Source: JBLHKS01 sp047620505 (lineage in GTDB: Bacteria; Verrucomicrobiota; Verrucomicrobiia; Verrucomicrobiales; DEV007). Taken from it: a DNA stretch of 44,927 nt. Every line of letters begins with the position of its first letter. The first letter of the stretch is position 1. This document shows, in pieces, positions 17,174-25,607 of the stretch. The notes beneath the pieces are model-generated. The model was given only the letters and a program-made list of their open reading frames with translations, had not been told where the DNA came from and made no database searches. The translations under genes were made by a program, and so were the position numbers. Location: the NCBI GenBank assembly GCA_047620505.1, contig JBLHKS010000038.1:1-44927 (forward strand), written 5' to 3'.

Positions 17174-17217
17174 TCCCAATACGCTTTCACAACTAACCGC
17201 CTGAAATTCAGGCACCC

Positions 17218-17248
17218 AAAAGCGGATGGCATCGGCTATCCGCTTTTT
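17218..17248 (+). terminator. Rho-independent terminator after the pilin pair
   Basis: AAAAGCGGAT pairs perfectly with ATCCGCTTTT across a 10-base loop, and the stem ends in a T run. It lies 45 bp after the second pilin stop and separates pilin transcription from the ATPase gene. Confidence 0.85.
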
Positions 17249-17312
17249 CGTGTACTTCGATCGGGAAAAATGGGCAGAGCCTTATAGATAAAAAGATTAT
17301 TCATTTCATTTG

Positions 17313-17326
17313 ATAATTTCCATAAT
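17313..17326 (-). promoter_or_regulatory. Copy 2 of the AT-rich element, before the assembly ATPase
   Basis: An exact copy of ATTATGGAAATTAT on the minus strand (ATAATTTCCATAAT as written), ending 37 bp before the ATPase start codon. The surrounding 50 bp are strongly AT-rich. Orientation relative to the gene is opposite to copy 1. Confidence 0.65.
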
Positions 17327-17363
17327 TAATATATTTTCTGAACTTAATAGTCTTTGCAGTAGT

Positions 17364-19073
17364 ATGAGTGAACCCGTCCAGCTTGATCAACAACTTCCAT
17401 TAGGGGAACGACTCAGGGAAGCCGGCGTCATCACCCAAAAGCAGCTCGACCTCGCGTTGCGCCATCAGAAGCGCGAAGGCGGAAGACTCGGAGAGATCCT
17501 CACTGAACTGGGGCTCGCGAAGTCCAACGTCATCAGTTCTTTCCTCGCGGAAGAGACTGCGACCAAGTTCGTCGACGTCCGCGAAAACAAGGTCAATCTC
17601 GAACTGCGCCACCTGATTCCTGAAGCCATCGCGAGGCGATACTCCGCGTTCCCAATGTCGCGTGAGGGTGATATTCTCTGCATTGCGTTGGGCGACCCTT
17701 TCAATGTCGTGGCCACCGACATGATCGAACAGATCACGGGTCTCTCGATCAAAGTCGTGACCGGATCTGAGGCCGACATCGCTCTCTGTCTCGATCGGCT
17801 CTATGCCGAAGGCGACCAGATTGAAGAGTCGATCGACACCATCATGGACGAAAGCGCCGAAAAGGCGCGCGCCGCGGTCGAATCCGGCAAGGAGCAGTCG
17901 ATGGGCGGCGATGAAAGCATGAGCGACCTCGTCCAGCAGCTGCTGACAAGGGCGATCGACATGGGCGCCAGCGATCTTCACTTCAATCCGGAGGAAAACG
18001 CGCTCGCGCTTCGTTTACGCGTTGATGGCGTGCTTCAGCAGGACGTGATGATGCCCAAGAAGCTGCAAGCGCCGCTGATCGCGCGCCTCAAGATCATGGC
18101 GGAGATGAACGTGGCCGAAACCCGGATTCCTCAGGACGGCCGCGCCGGCATCCTGATCGGGCAGCGCGAAATCAGTTTGCGCGTTTCGACTCTTCCTACC
18201 GTTTGGGGTGAGAATATCGTCATCCGGGTGCTCGATCCCGCCGCGCTTGATCTTGGATTGGCAGAAATGGGATTCCGTCCTGAAGTCTACGAGCAGCTCA
18301 CCGATGTGATCAGCAAGCCGAATGGCGTCGTTATGGTCACTGGCCCCACCGGAAGCGGCAAATCGACGACTCTTTACGCAATTCTTGCACAGCTAAATAA
18401 GCCAGACGTCAGCATCTTCACCCTGGAGGATCCAGTCGAATACCGGCTCAACATGATTAGGCAGACGCAGATCAACGATAAAGTTGGAATGACGTTTAAT
18501 ATGGGTTTGCGTGCTCTGCTTCGTCAGGACCCGGAAATTATCCTCGTTGGCGAAACCCGAGACCAGGAAACCGCCGAGTTGATGGTCCGCGCGGCTCTGA
18601 CGGGCCACCTTGTTTTCACCACGCTGCATACCAACGACGCCGCCAGCTGTATTCCGCGATTAATCGATATGGGCGTTGAGCCGTATCTTCTGCCTTCTTG
18701 TCTGCAAGGCGCGCTCGCCCAGCGCCTCGCCCGTCGCGCATGCAAGCATTGCAAAGAAGAAGAGCCGGATCCGGAACAGGTTTTCTCGGCCTTGGGCCTG
18801 ACGCCTCCGGAAGGACAACCTCTTAATATGGTTCGCGCAGTTGGTTGCGGAAAGTGTAGGGATTCCGGCTACAAGGGCCGAGTCGGCATCCACGAGCTGA
18901 TGGTGTTCGATGAACGCTACTACGTGCCGATCTGCGCTAAAGCCGAATCCTCGGTCTACATCGACCTGGCGCGCGAAAAAGGGTTTCTCACCATGTTCGA
19001 GGACGGGATCATCAAAGCGATGCAAGGCCAGACCACGGTCAAAGAAATCCTGCGATGCACCCGCGACCATTAA
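17364..19073 (+). CDS. pilB: Pilus assembly ATPase (PilB/GspE/MshE) with MshEN c-di-GMP-binding domain
   Basis: A 569-residue hexameric traffic ATPase. Residues 12-35 and 41-64 form two tandem 24-residue motifs of the LGxxL...G......L...L..Q type, separated by a 5-residue spacer, exactly the pattern of the MshEN c-di-GMP-binding domain. The core has Walker A GPTGSGKSTTLY (about residue 326), an Asp box around LEDPVEYR, Walker B with ILVGETRD and the His box TGHLVFTTLHTND. A C-terminal zinc site (CKHC ... CGKC) marks an extension-type ATPase. ATG 17364 is preferred because the longer frame only adds AT-rich upstream sequence. PilC follows after 6 bp. Confidence 0.93.
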   Translation: MSEPVQLDQQLPLGERLREAGVITQKQLDLALRHQKREGGRLGEILTELGLAKSNVISSFLAEETATKFVDVRENKVNLELRHLIPEAIARRYSAFPMSREGDILCIALGDPFNVVATDMIEQITGLSIKVVTGSEADIALCLDRLYAEGDQIEESIDTIMDESAEKARAAVESGKEQSMGGDESMSDLVQQLLTRAIDMGASDLHFNPEENALALRLRVDGVLQQDVMMPKKLQAPLIARLKIMAEMNVAETRIPQDGRAGILIGQREISLRVSTLPTVWGENIVIRVLDPAALDLGLAEMGFRPEVYEQLTDVISKPNGVVMVTGPTGSGKSTTLYAILAQLNKPDVSIFTLEDPVEYRLNMIRQTQINDKVGMTFNMGLRALLRQDPEIILVGETRDQETAELMVRAALTGHLVFTTLHTNDAASCIPRLIDMGVEPYLLPSCLQGALAQRLARRACKHCKEEEPDPEQVFSALGLTPPEGQPLNMVRAVGCGKCRDSGYKGRVGIHELMVFDERYYVPICAKAESSVYIDLAREKGFLTMFEDGIIKAMQGQTTVKEILRCTRDH

Positions 19074-19079
19074 CGTAAG

Positions 19080-20291
19080 ATGCCTGTATTTAATTATATA
19101 GCACTGAACGTCAAGAACGGCCAGAGCGTCAGCGGCGCGATGGAGGTCGCAGACGAAGGCGCGCTGGATCAGAAGCTGAGCGGGATGGGCTTCTCGCTGA
19201 CGAAGGCCGTCAAAAAGAAGGTAAAGAAAAAGGCCTTCAACAGAATATCCCGGCGCGACCTCATCGATTTTTATACTTTAATGACCTTTCAGGTGAAAGC
19301 CGGGGTTAGCGTGATCGAAGCCCTCGGAACTGCCGCCGGAGAGTGCAAACACCAAAAACTCCGGGAGATCCTCAGCCATGTAGAGCGCAGGGTGAAGTCC
19401 GGGATGATGTTTTTCGAGGCACTCGACGGACATCCGGAGGCATTCCCGCCGAATGTCGTCAACATGGTTCGCGCTGGCGAGATGAGCGTCAACCTGCCCA
19501 ACACCTTTACGGAACTACGCGAATACGAAGAGTGGCAGGAAAAGATGCAGGCCGATATCAAGCAGGCCACGATCTACCCATTGATTGTCGTTAGCGTGAT
19601 TTCCGTTTTTATCCTCATTCTTTTCACCGTCGTTATCCCCAAGTTCATCGACTTGCTCGGGCAGATGAAGCTGGAACTCCCGCCGATCACAAAGATCGTG
19701 TTTGGAGCGAGCGAATTCGTCAAAGCGACTTGGTGGATTTGGGTTATTCTCGTTCTTGGCCTCAAGTTCGGGCTGAAATGGAGCCGCAAACGCTATGAAA
19801 AGGTCGCGCTGTTCTGCGACCGGGTGGCGCTGAACATTCCAGGCTTCGGAAAGCTAAATTTGATGATCTCCATGTCTCGGCTAACTCATAATCTGGCTAG
19901 CCTAATCAACGCCGGGTTGTCGGTGCTCGACGCTTTGCATCATTGCCGGGAACTGGTAGGCAATAAAGTCGTCGAAATGGCGGTTCGAAGGATCAAATCG
20001 GACGTGACCGCCGGGGTAGACCTCAGCGAGGCGATGGGTAAGCACAAAGTCTTTCCAGAGATGGTGGTCAAGATGGTTGCGCTCGGTGAAACTACCGGGT
20101 TCCTCGAAGACGCTTTGGAGAATGCGTCAGCGTTCTACAACCAGGTCATCCCGCGAACCACGAAGAAGATCTTCAGCTTGATGGAGCCAATTCTAGTGTT
20201 CTTCGTGATTCTGTTGATGGGAGCGGTCGCGATGTCGATTTTCCTGCCGATTATTGAAATGATGACGGGCGTCGGAAGTCGCGACTTATGA
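19080..20291 (+). CDS. pilC: Inner-membrane platform protein PilC/GspF
   Basis: 403 residues with two GspF repeats. Each has a cytoplasmic helical bundle: the first is around DFYTLMTFQVKAGVSVIEAL, the second around RLTHNLASLINAGLSVLDAL. Three hydrophobic helices lie at about 168-190, 220-240 and 370-395. It forms the platform that the PilB ATPase turns to push pilin subunits into the fibre. The start is 6 bp after pilB, and its stop overlaps the next start (ATGA), so the unit pilB-pilC-pseudopilins is tightly coupled. Confidence 0.92.
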   Translation: MPVFNYIALNVKNGQSVSGAMEVADEGALDQKLSGMGFSLTKAVKKKVKKKAFNRISRRDLIDFYTLMTFQVKAGVSVIEALGTAAGECKHQKLREILSHVERRVKSGMMFFEALDGHPEAFPPNVVNMVRAGEMSVNLPNTFTELREYEEWQEKMQADIKQATIYPLIVVSVISVFILILFTVVIPKFIDLLGQMKLELPPITKIVFGASEFVKATWWIWVILVLGLKFGLKWSRKRYEKVALFCDRVALNIPGFGKLNLMISMSRLTHNLASLINAGLSVLDALHHCRELVGNKVVEMAVRRIKSDVTAGVDLSEAMGKHKVFPEMVVKMVALGETTGFLEDALENASAFYNQVIPRTTKKIFSLMEPILVFFVILLMGAVAMSIFLPIIEMMTGVGSRDL

Positions 20292-21331
20292 TCATACGCG
20301 CCAACAGACGCTGTTCGGGGTTCACGCTGGTTGAGCTGGTTGGCGTGATGGCGATTCTGGCGATCCTCGCATCGATCGCGGTTCCGCAGATCGTTAAACA
20401 AATTGATCGAGCGCGCCTTGAGGAAGAGCGAGAGGAGCTGACGGTGTTAGGCGAGGCGTTGCAACGGCAGGTGATCAGTTCGAGGACTATTCCAGATGAA
20501 TCCTGGTCAACCGCGATTGCCAGCGATCTAGCGATAACCTTGGAGCAGGTCGAGACAACCTCAGCCAGATTTGAGCGGATCTACCTGACCGATCCGGAAA
20601 TGCAGATCGGCACCGGGCCCGCCGTTCTTCCCTACACGCAAGCCGCCGACGGGTCCTCTGCACGCCCCGAAAACGTGCGGGTGATGCTGGTTTCCAGCCA
20701 CGGGCTGGCTCTTCCCGATCTGAGAGCGAAAATTGCTGCGAACCCCGACGCGTTCGGTGATCTCTGGGACACGCCGGAAGCGGTCGTTCCGGCGGGTTGG
20801 CCCTCAGAATGGGCTGGAGAGGGCGATCGCCTACTGATCTATCGAATCGATTTATCCCACTTGTTCTGCCGGTTGATCATCAATAGCCTGACTGCGAGTA
20901 GCCCACCTGTATTTTCAATCGATGACGGCGATCCGTATGTTGTTTCGGCAGACCATTGGAGTTCCTACTACTTCAAAGAGACTGCGATTGGGTTTTATAA
21001 CAACGCTCAACTAGAAGCGCGCGATCTGTTGATGGAAGATCGTAGCTATGTTTACGAAGGCGGACTGTGGCGCGGGCGGCTTCGGGAAGGCAAGGGAAGC
21101 GAATCCGGGTTTGCCCAGGCTCTGGATGCGTTTCTGAGTTCGCGGCTCAGTGGAAACAGCCCGCCGGGCGTCACCCAGCAGGTTGTAGTCGACGCTTATC
21201 ATCATTTCATCCTCACCTACGCTACCTGGGCCCAAGCGGAGTTTCCGGACGTCACTTCGCACGAATTCCAAGCGATGGTTCAAGCCCGCGACGAACTCCA
21301 GCTGAGGGCTGGCTATCTGATCGAACCATGA
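20288..21331 (+). CDS. Large pseudopilin 1 (347 aa)
   Basis: A type IV prepilin-type protein with a basic leader (MIIRANRRCSG), cleavage before FTLVELVGVMAILAILAS and Glu5 present. A helical segment rich in acidic residues (LEEEREELTVLGEAL) is followed by a globular domain of about 290 residues, much larger than GspH/I/J-type minor pilins. Several landmarks recur in the next gene (a YLTDPxMxxG-like strand, LPY, WDTxE.VPxGW, and a Y.GG.W.GR segment). It overlaps pilC and the next gene by ATGA. It probably caps or primes the fibre, or presents a binding domain; this is inferred. Confidence 0.82.
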   Translation: MIIRANRRCSGFTLVELVGVMAILAILASIAVPQIVKQIDRARLEEEREELTVLGEALQRQVISSRTIPDESWSTAIASDLAITLEQVETTSARFERIYLTDPEMQIGTGPAVLPYTQAADGSSARPENVRVMLVSSHGLALPDLRAKIAANPDAFGDLWDTPEAVVPAGWPSEWAGEGDRLLIYRIDLSHLFCRLIINSLTASSPPVFSIDDGDPYVVSADHWSSYYFKETAIGFYNNAQLEARDLLMEDRSYVYEGGLWRGRLREGKGSESGFAQALDAFLSSRLSGNSPPGVTQQVVVDAYHHFILTYATWAQAEFPDVTSHEFQAMVQARDELQLRAGYLIEP

Positions 21332-22368
21332 GATTCCAGAGAAAAACTCCAGGTTCGCGTGGCTTCAGCCTATTAGAGTTGGTCGGCGTGCTGGCGATCG
21401 TTGCGATTCTGGCATCCGTCATGGCTCCGCCTTTGATCCAACAGATCGAACGTACGATGGCGGCACACGAACGAGATGAACTCGCGATCCTGGCTCAAGG
21501 TTTGAAGGATTCGATCCTGAAGACAAAACGCATTCCAGATGTAACAGAATGGGTTGCAGCCGCCTCGGCTGAAGTGGGTTGGCCTGAAATTGACGTGCTG
21601 GTCAACGATTGGCGCAGTTCGCGGGTTTATCTTATCGATCCTGCCCTGCGAGTTGGCCCGGTTGATGGTCAGCTTCCCTACGAGCAAACTTCCAGCGGAT
21701 CGATAAAGCCGGAGAGCCCACGAATCCTGATTCTATCCAGCCTCGATCCCACAAAGGCCCTCCCGGTTTCTAGCGGGACGCCTGACGCCGCGGTTTTCGA
21801 CACAATCTGGGATACAAACGAAGGCGCTGTACCTGAAGGATGGATTGGACGCTGGGTTGACGCTGGTGATGATCTCAAGATTCAGAGGATCCACCTCGGG
21901 TCGCTGTTTCATCGCGTCATTCTCAACAGTTACACGATTCCAAGAGGATTCTGTTCAATCGACGAAGGGACATCGAGTTCCGTTCCGGCAAGCGGCGTGA
22001 GCGCCTGGTTTCTCGAAGGAACCCTGTTAACCTTGTTCGATAGCAGTTCCGTGGCGGAAACTCGTGAGATCATTGACCGGCCGGCCAGCTTTACCTACGA
22101 AAGCGGCAATTGGAACGGCAGGATCTTTCGAGGTTCTGAAGCTCAGGACGATTCCATCTATTTAGCCAACGAACTACTTTTAATGTCTCCGCCAAACGGA
22201 GCTGCTCTTCCCTCCGATGTCGGCGATGCCATGAGTCGTTTCTTTACGAGTTATACAACTTGGGACGCCGCGGATTTTTCGGACACGGCTTCCGTGCCTT
22301 ACGTAGAACTTCAGACAGCTCTTTCCGATCTGGAAACAGCAACCGATGGGATTTCCGCAGCACCCTGA
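21328..22368 (+). CDS. Large pseudopilin 2 (346 aa), paralogue of pseudopilin 1
   Basis: Leader MRFQRKTPGSRG, then FSLLELVGVLAIVAILAS with Glu5. The C-terminal domain resembles pseudopilin 1 in length and order of landmarks (YLIDPALRVG, QLPYEQ, WDTNEGAVPEGW, FTYESGNWNGR), so the two arose by duplication and have diverged strongly. It starts at ATG 21328 inside the previous stop (ATGA). It is the last gene of the pilB operon; the diguanylate cyclase gene lies convergent beyond it. Confidence 0.82.
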   Translation: MRFQRKTPGSRGFSLLELVGVLAIVAILASVMAPPLIQQIERTMAAHERDELAILAQGLKDSILKTKRIPDVTEWVAAASAEVGWPEIDVLVNDWRSSRVYLIDPALRVGPVDGQLPYEQTSSGSIKPESPRILILSSLDPTKALPVSSGTPDAAVFDTIWDTNEGAVPEGWIGRWVDAGDDLKIQRIHLGSLFHRVILNSYTIPRGFCSIDEGTSSSVPASGVSAWFLEGTLLTLFDSSSVAETREIIDRPASFTYESGNWNGRIFRGSEAQDDSIYLANELLLMSPPNGAALPSDVGDAMSRFFTSYTTWDAADFSDTASVPYVELQTALSDLETATDGISAAP

Positions 22369-22391
22369 CTCGATCAGCAGTTGCCGAGACG

Positions 22392-22431
22392 CAAAAAGAA
22401 ACGGGCACTAGCCGCTTCCGACTAATGCCCG
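22392..22431 (-). terminator. Rho-independent terminator of the diguanylate cyclase gene
   Basis: On the minus strand, CGGGCATTAG pairs with CTAGTGCCCG (one G-U pair) over a 10-base loop, followed by a T-rich tract (TTTCTTTTT). It lies 37 bp past the cyclase stop. On the plus strand the same stem has a C-A mismatch and no T run, so it acts mainly for the minus-strand gene. Confidence 0.75.
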
Positions 22432-22467
22432 AACGGGTTCGAGGACCTTTTGTTTCTTAGACAGGTG

Positions 22468-23697
22468 CTAAGCTGCCTTACCAGGGGCAGCGTTGCGGGA
22501 ATTGATGGCGAGGACCGATTTGGTGTTGGCCTTAAGCTGCGCTTCACGCTTCTTTTTGGCTTTCAACAGGGCTTCGTCTGCGACTTGGAGCATTTGCTCG
22601 GCGTCGTAGCCGTCCTCTGGAAATCCGGCGATACCAATGCTCAAGGTTACAAAGCAGTGATCTTCTCGAGCAGCCTGGCGCTGTGCGTTCTCGCGAATCC
22701 GATCACAAGCGTGTTCGGCTTCTTCTTTTCCAAGGCCGGGAAAAATGATGACGAATTCGTCCCCACCCCATCGAGCTACGGTGTCGCAGCTGCGGATGGA
22801 TTCGCGCAAGCGACGAGCGATTGATGTCAGGGCCGCATCGCCTGCCCTGTGACCGAGGGTATCGTTGATCTGCTTGAAATTATCCAAGTCGATGAATGCG
22901 ACTGACAGCGCGGTTCGATTTCGCCGGGCGTCCATCAGGGCTTGGTTAAAACGCTTTATCAATAAGACACGATTAGGTAGACCAGTCAGCGAGTCGCGCA
23001 GGGCCAACTCTTGAGCTCGGCGTTCTGATTCTTTGATGCTGGAAACGTCGTGGCCATAGATGTAAACGTAGTCAGCTCCGGCAACGGGGGCGAGCGTTAA
23101 CAAATAGTCACGACCCCCGCACTGTATTTCCAGCTTTGTTGCCTGCTGGTGATCGAGCATAGTGGTAATTGCTTCGCGAAGCATTTCGCGAGGGTTTCCA
23201 CCGACGTCGATCGTAAGTGCGCCCAGAAAGTCGGCACCCGCGCTATTGCCGTCGAAAGGCTCGCCATCAAACCCAACCCGGAGAACTGGGTTTGGATTTT
23301 CCGACAAGCATTCGGCGAGAACCTGATCCTGCTCGCGACTTCGCCACCGCTGAGATCGGCCGGCGCGAAGTTGTCCCAGCAGCAACGGGAGGCTGAATTC
23401 GGGGGATTCCAAATCGCAGTCGATCGAATCAACGCTCAGAAGACCCGCATCGCGCAATAATCGGATTTCGTGGGCGATCTGACAGCGAATACTATCTGTT
23501 GCCGCTTTCGGGGCATGATTTTCCTGTAAAACCTGGTGGCTTTCCAAGAGGGATTCGAGCCGACTGTATGAATCCAGAGTAGATTCGACGTCAGCTCCCG
23601 ACGTTACCGCGCTCCGAGAGGGGCGGGGGAGGAGTGTAGGCGTAGTGGTACCGCTCGTCCCGGGATGGACGAGCGCAACGCTCGGTTGTGTTTTCAT
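22468..23697 (-). CDS. PAS-GGDEF diguanylate cyclase inside the pilus cluster
   Basis: A 409-residue protein without membrane segments. An N-terminal helical region is followed by a PAS-like domain (about 150-225, from NPNPVLRVGFDGEPF). A GGDEF domain (about 238-395) has DSLTGLPNR, DLDNFKQINDTLGH, the intact catalytic RWGGDEF and an inhibitory I-site RSCD five residues before it. It should therefore make c-di-GMP from GTP with product feedback. It lies between the pilB operon and the pilM-type operon, and its upstream region carries a variant of the AT-rich element 53 bp before the start. The MshEN domain of the ATPase is a plausible receiver of its product. Codons 8-15 contain a perfect hairpin (23653-23674). 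Confidence 0.92.
   Translation of the reverse strand: MKTQPSVALVHPGTSGTTTPTLLPRPSRSAVTSGADVESTLDSYSRLESLLESHQVLQENHAPKAATDSIRCQIAHEIRLLRDAGLLSVDSIDCDLESPEFSLPLLLGQLRAGRSQRWRSREQDQVLAECLSENPNPVLRVGFDGEPFDGNSAGADFLGALTIDVGGNPREMLREAITTMLDHQQATKLEIQCGGRDYLLTLAPVAGADYVYIYGHDVSSIKESERRAQELALRDSLTGLPNRVLLIKRFNQALMDARRNRTALSVAFIDLDNFKQINDTLGHRAGDAALTSIARRLRESIRSCDTVARWGGDEFVIIFPGLGKEEAEHACDRIRENAQRQAAREDHCFVTLSIGIAGFPEDGYDAEQMLQVADEALLKAKKKREAQLKANTKSVLAINSRNAAPGKAA
23653..23674. repeat. Perfect 8-bp stem inverted repeat at the start of the cyclase gene
   Basis: GCTCGTCC and GGACGAGC are separated by six bases within the first 15 codons of the cyclase. In mRNA this would form a GC-rich hairpin close to the start codon. 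The encoded residues (HPGTSGTTTPT) look low-complexity and may come from a dispersed intergenic repeat. Confidence 0.7.
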
Positions 23698-23749
23698 GGT
23701 GTTGAGGAGCGGTAAGAGGTTAATTCACCGCGGGATTACAATTGTGATG

Positions 23750-23763
23750 ATTATGGTAATTGC
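23750..23763 (+). promoter_or_regulatory. Copy 3 (degenerate) of the AT-rich element, before the cyclase gene
   Basis: ATTATGGTAATTGC differs from the consensus at three positions. It lies 53 bp upstream of the cyclase start on the divergent strand, the same kind of position as the other copies. Confidence 0.45.
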
Positions 23764-23990
23764 AATATCTTTTTTGAAGATTCCCAGATTCTTTTTCGGA
23801 ACCGGCGTGCGGAATGATTCATAACTACTTGATTATAAGCCATTTAACAAAGGTGGAAGCTTGCGCTTCATGCTCCACGTTTTCTTTGTCGCCGGTTTAT
23901 GCTCATCGCACAGAAAGGCCCACGGTGCGGTTTCACTTGGATTAAAACTGCTTAAGTACTTTTAAATCTAAAATTACATTGATATTTATT

Positions 23991-24004
23991 ATAATTTCCA
24001 TAAG
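23991..24004 (-). promoter_or_regulatory. Copy 4 of the AT-rich element, before the pilMN fusion gene
   Basis: The minus strand reads CTTATGGAAATTAT, matching 13 of 14 bases. The next bases on that strand (AATAAATATCAATG) also resemble the flank of copy 1. It lies 131 bp before the ATG at 24136. Confidence 0.6.
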
Positions 24005-24135
24005 ATAATGCATGCGTTTCTCGATCTGCTTGGGCTCCTTGTCTCTCAGGTCGTACGCAAACATGAATTTGCTCCTCGGCCGCTCAAAAAAGTCGATCAG
24101 GACCGCCTCCAACCGCAACGCCACCCATTGGAATC

Positions 24136-25602
24136 ATGCATAAAGAGCTTCTTGTTCTCACCTGGCTCAACGGACACGTCCAGTTTGTCTCAACCTCCGG
24201 CGGTCGAGTCGTGGCAACCTCGGAATGCGATCACGAGGTCGATCCCGATGATGCGTCAGCCGATCTTGCAAAATTAATCCAGACAGGAGCCAAACACGCA
24301 AACTACACCGGTAAGAATCTGGCCGTTGTGCTCGAACACGCTCAACTTACCCAGCAGCTGCTGGAAACGCCGCCAGCAAAAGGGCGCGACTTGGAGCTTT
24401 TCATCGAGCGCCAGGTCGACCAGCTGAAAATCTGCGACGGCGATGTAGCCTGGAGCTTCAAGCCGACTCATCAGATCAAGGATTCGAATGGCCTGATGCT
24501 CTACCTTTTGCCTCAAGCCATCTGTGATCGGCTGACGAAGGCGGCGAAGGTTGCGGGCCTTCACCTTCTCATGGTGGTTTCGCCCGGTGCCCTTTTGCAT
24601 TTGCAAATCGCTGAGCTGCCAGTGCCTGACGATGGAATTGCGCTGGTGGCGGCAGAGACTCAAGGTACGACCTCGATCGTGGTTGGGCGCAAGGACGGAA
24701 CGGTGTTTCTGGGGCGCTCGTTGCATTGCAGCTGGGAAAACGATCCGGAGCGCGTCGCGTCGCAAATCAACCGGAGTACTGTGTTTATTCGCCAGCAATT
24801 CGGTAACGACGTGAGCCAGGTCTATCTCCTCGGCCGCGGTGCCGAAAATCTGACCGAAGTGATGAGCGAATCCGTGGAGCTTCCAGTCACTTTTTGCGAC
24901 GAGGAGATCACTCCGACCCATTGGGCGGCGCGGGTAGCAAGCCAGCCCGCGGAAATGACCGCCAACCTGATAGGCCGCGAACAACAACGGGCTCCGCAAC
25001 GGCGGCTGATGGTTGCAGTCACCGCCGTGCTTCTCACGATGCTCGGCGCCGTTTCCATCGCGGTCTGTCTCTGGATCGAATCGAAAATCCGCGTCGAAAC
25101 CGATAAAGTCGCCAGTTTCCAACCGAGGCTCGCGGATCTTCAGATGCGAAAGTCGGATCTGGAACGGCGACTCGAAGGATTAGCGGCTGATGAGCAGCTG
25201 GCCACCTTTATCGAGGAACATAAACTGCCGCCAGCGCCAGGCATCTTCCTGAGTTATCTCGCCAGCATTCTCCCGAGCGAACTGATTCTAACCACGTTGC
25301 AGGTCAAGCGGATCGATCGCTTATCTGGCGAACGCGACGCCCCACCGGACGGGCTCTGGTCGGTCCGAGTAGAGGGAACCGTTTCGTGGGATGCCACAGG
25401 TGAAATGAGCTCTGCTCAGGTGCATTCGGCTTATCTGGGATTGGGCGCCGAATTGGTCGAAGGTCCGTTTCATCTTTCGATCACGGAAAAGACCCGCCAA
25501 TTTGCCCCGCTCCGTGACAAGCCGGCCTGGGATGTCGCGACCCAAGGCGGTGCCGATCAATTCTTTATCGAAGGAGTGATGCGAGGAGGAGCCGTTCAGT
25601 AA
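24136..25602 (+). CDS. PilM-PilN fusion (GspL-like) pilus assembly protein
   Basis: 488 residues. The first 285 or so look like the actin-like PilM/GspL cytoplasmic domain, with beta strands and the LVAAETQGTTSIVVGRKDGT and VYLLGRGAENL segments of an ASKHA fold. One transmembrane helix at about 292-316 (AVTAVLLTMLGAVSIAVCLWI) is followed by a coiled coil (LQMRKSDLERRLEGL) and a PilN-like periplasmic domain (PPAPGIFLSYLASILPSELILTTLQ). In most pilus systems PilM and PilN are separate and bind each other. Here they are one chain, as in GspL of type II secretion. It is first in a four-gene run with pilO-, pilP- and secretin-type genes. Confidence 0.8.
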   Translation: MHKELLVLTWLNGHVQFVSTSGGRVVATSECDHEVDPDDASADLAKLIQTGAKHANYTGKNLAVVLEHAQLTQQLLETPPAKGRDLELFIERQVDQLKICDGDVAWSFKPTHQIKDSNGLMLYLLPQAICDRLTKAAKVAGLHLLMVVSPGALLHLQIAELPVPDDGIALVAAETQGTTSIVVGRKDGTVFLGRSLHCSWENDPERVASQINRSTVFIRQQFGNDVSQVYLLGRGAENLTEVMSESVELPVTFCDEEITPTHWAARVASQPAEMTANLIGREQQRAPQRRLMVAVTAVLLTMLGAVSIAVCLWIESKIRVETDKVASFQPRLADLQMRKSDLERRLEGLAADEQLATFIEEHKLPPAPGIFLSYLASILPSELILTTLQVKRIDRLSGERDAPPDGLWSVRVEGTVSWDATGEMSSAQVHSAYLGLGAELVEGPFHLSITEKTRQFAPLRDKPAWDVATQGGADQFFIEGVMRGGAVQ

Positions 25603-25607
25603 GACCG

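Larger units (their letters stand above)
23698..24135. other. Divergent control region between the cyclase and the pilMN gene
   Basis: 438 bp without a convincing gene. It holds two copies of the AT-rich element, one near each divergent gene (23750-23763 and 23991-24004). Bases 23940-24010 are strongly AT-rich. A 60-codon frame on the minus strand (24124-23942) has no recognisable features and is not called. Confidence 0.6.

Noticed and set aside
23942..24124. 60-codon minus-strand frame between the cyclase and pilMN genes
   Set aside because: It runs through the AT-rich element and has no recognisable motif. The short peptides encoded at the other copies of the element are not conserved.
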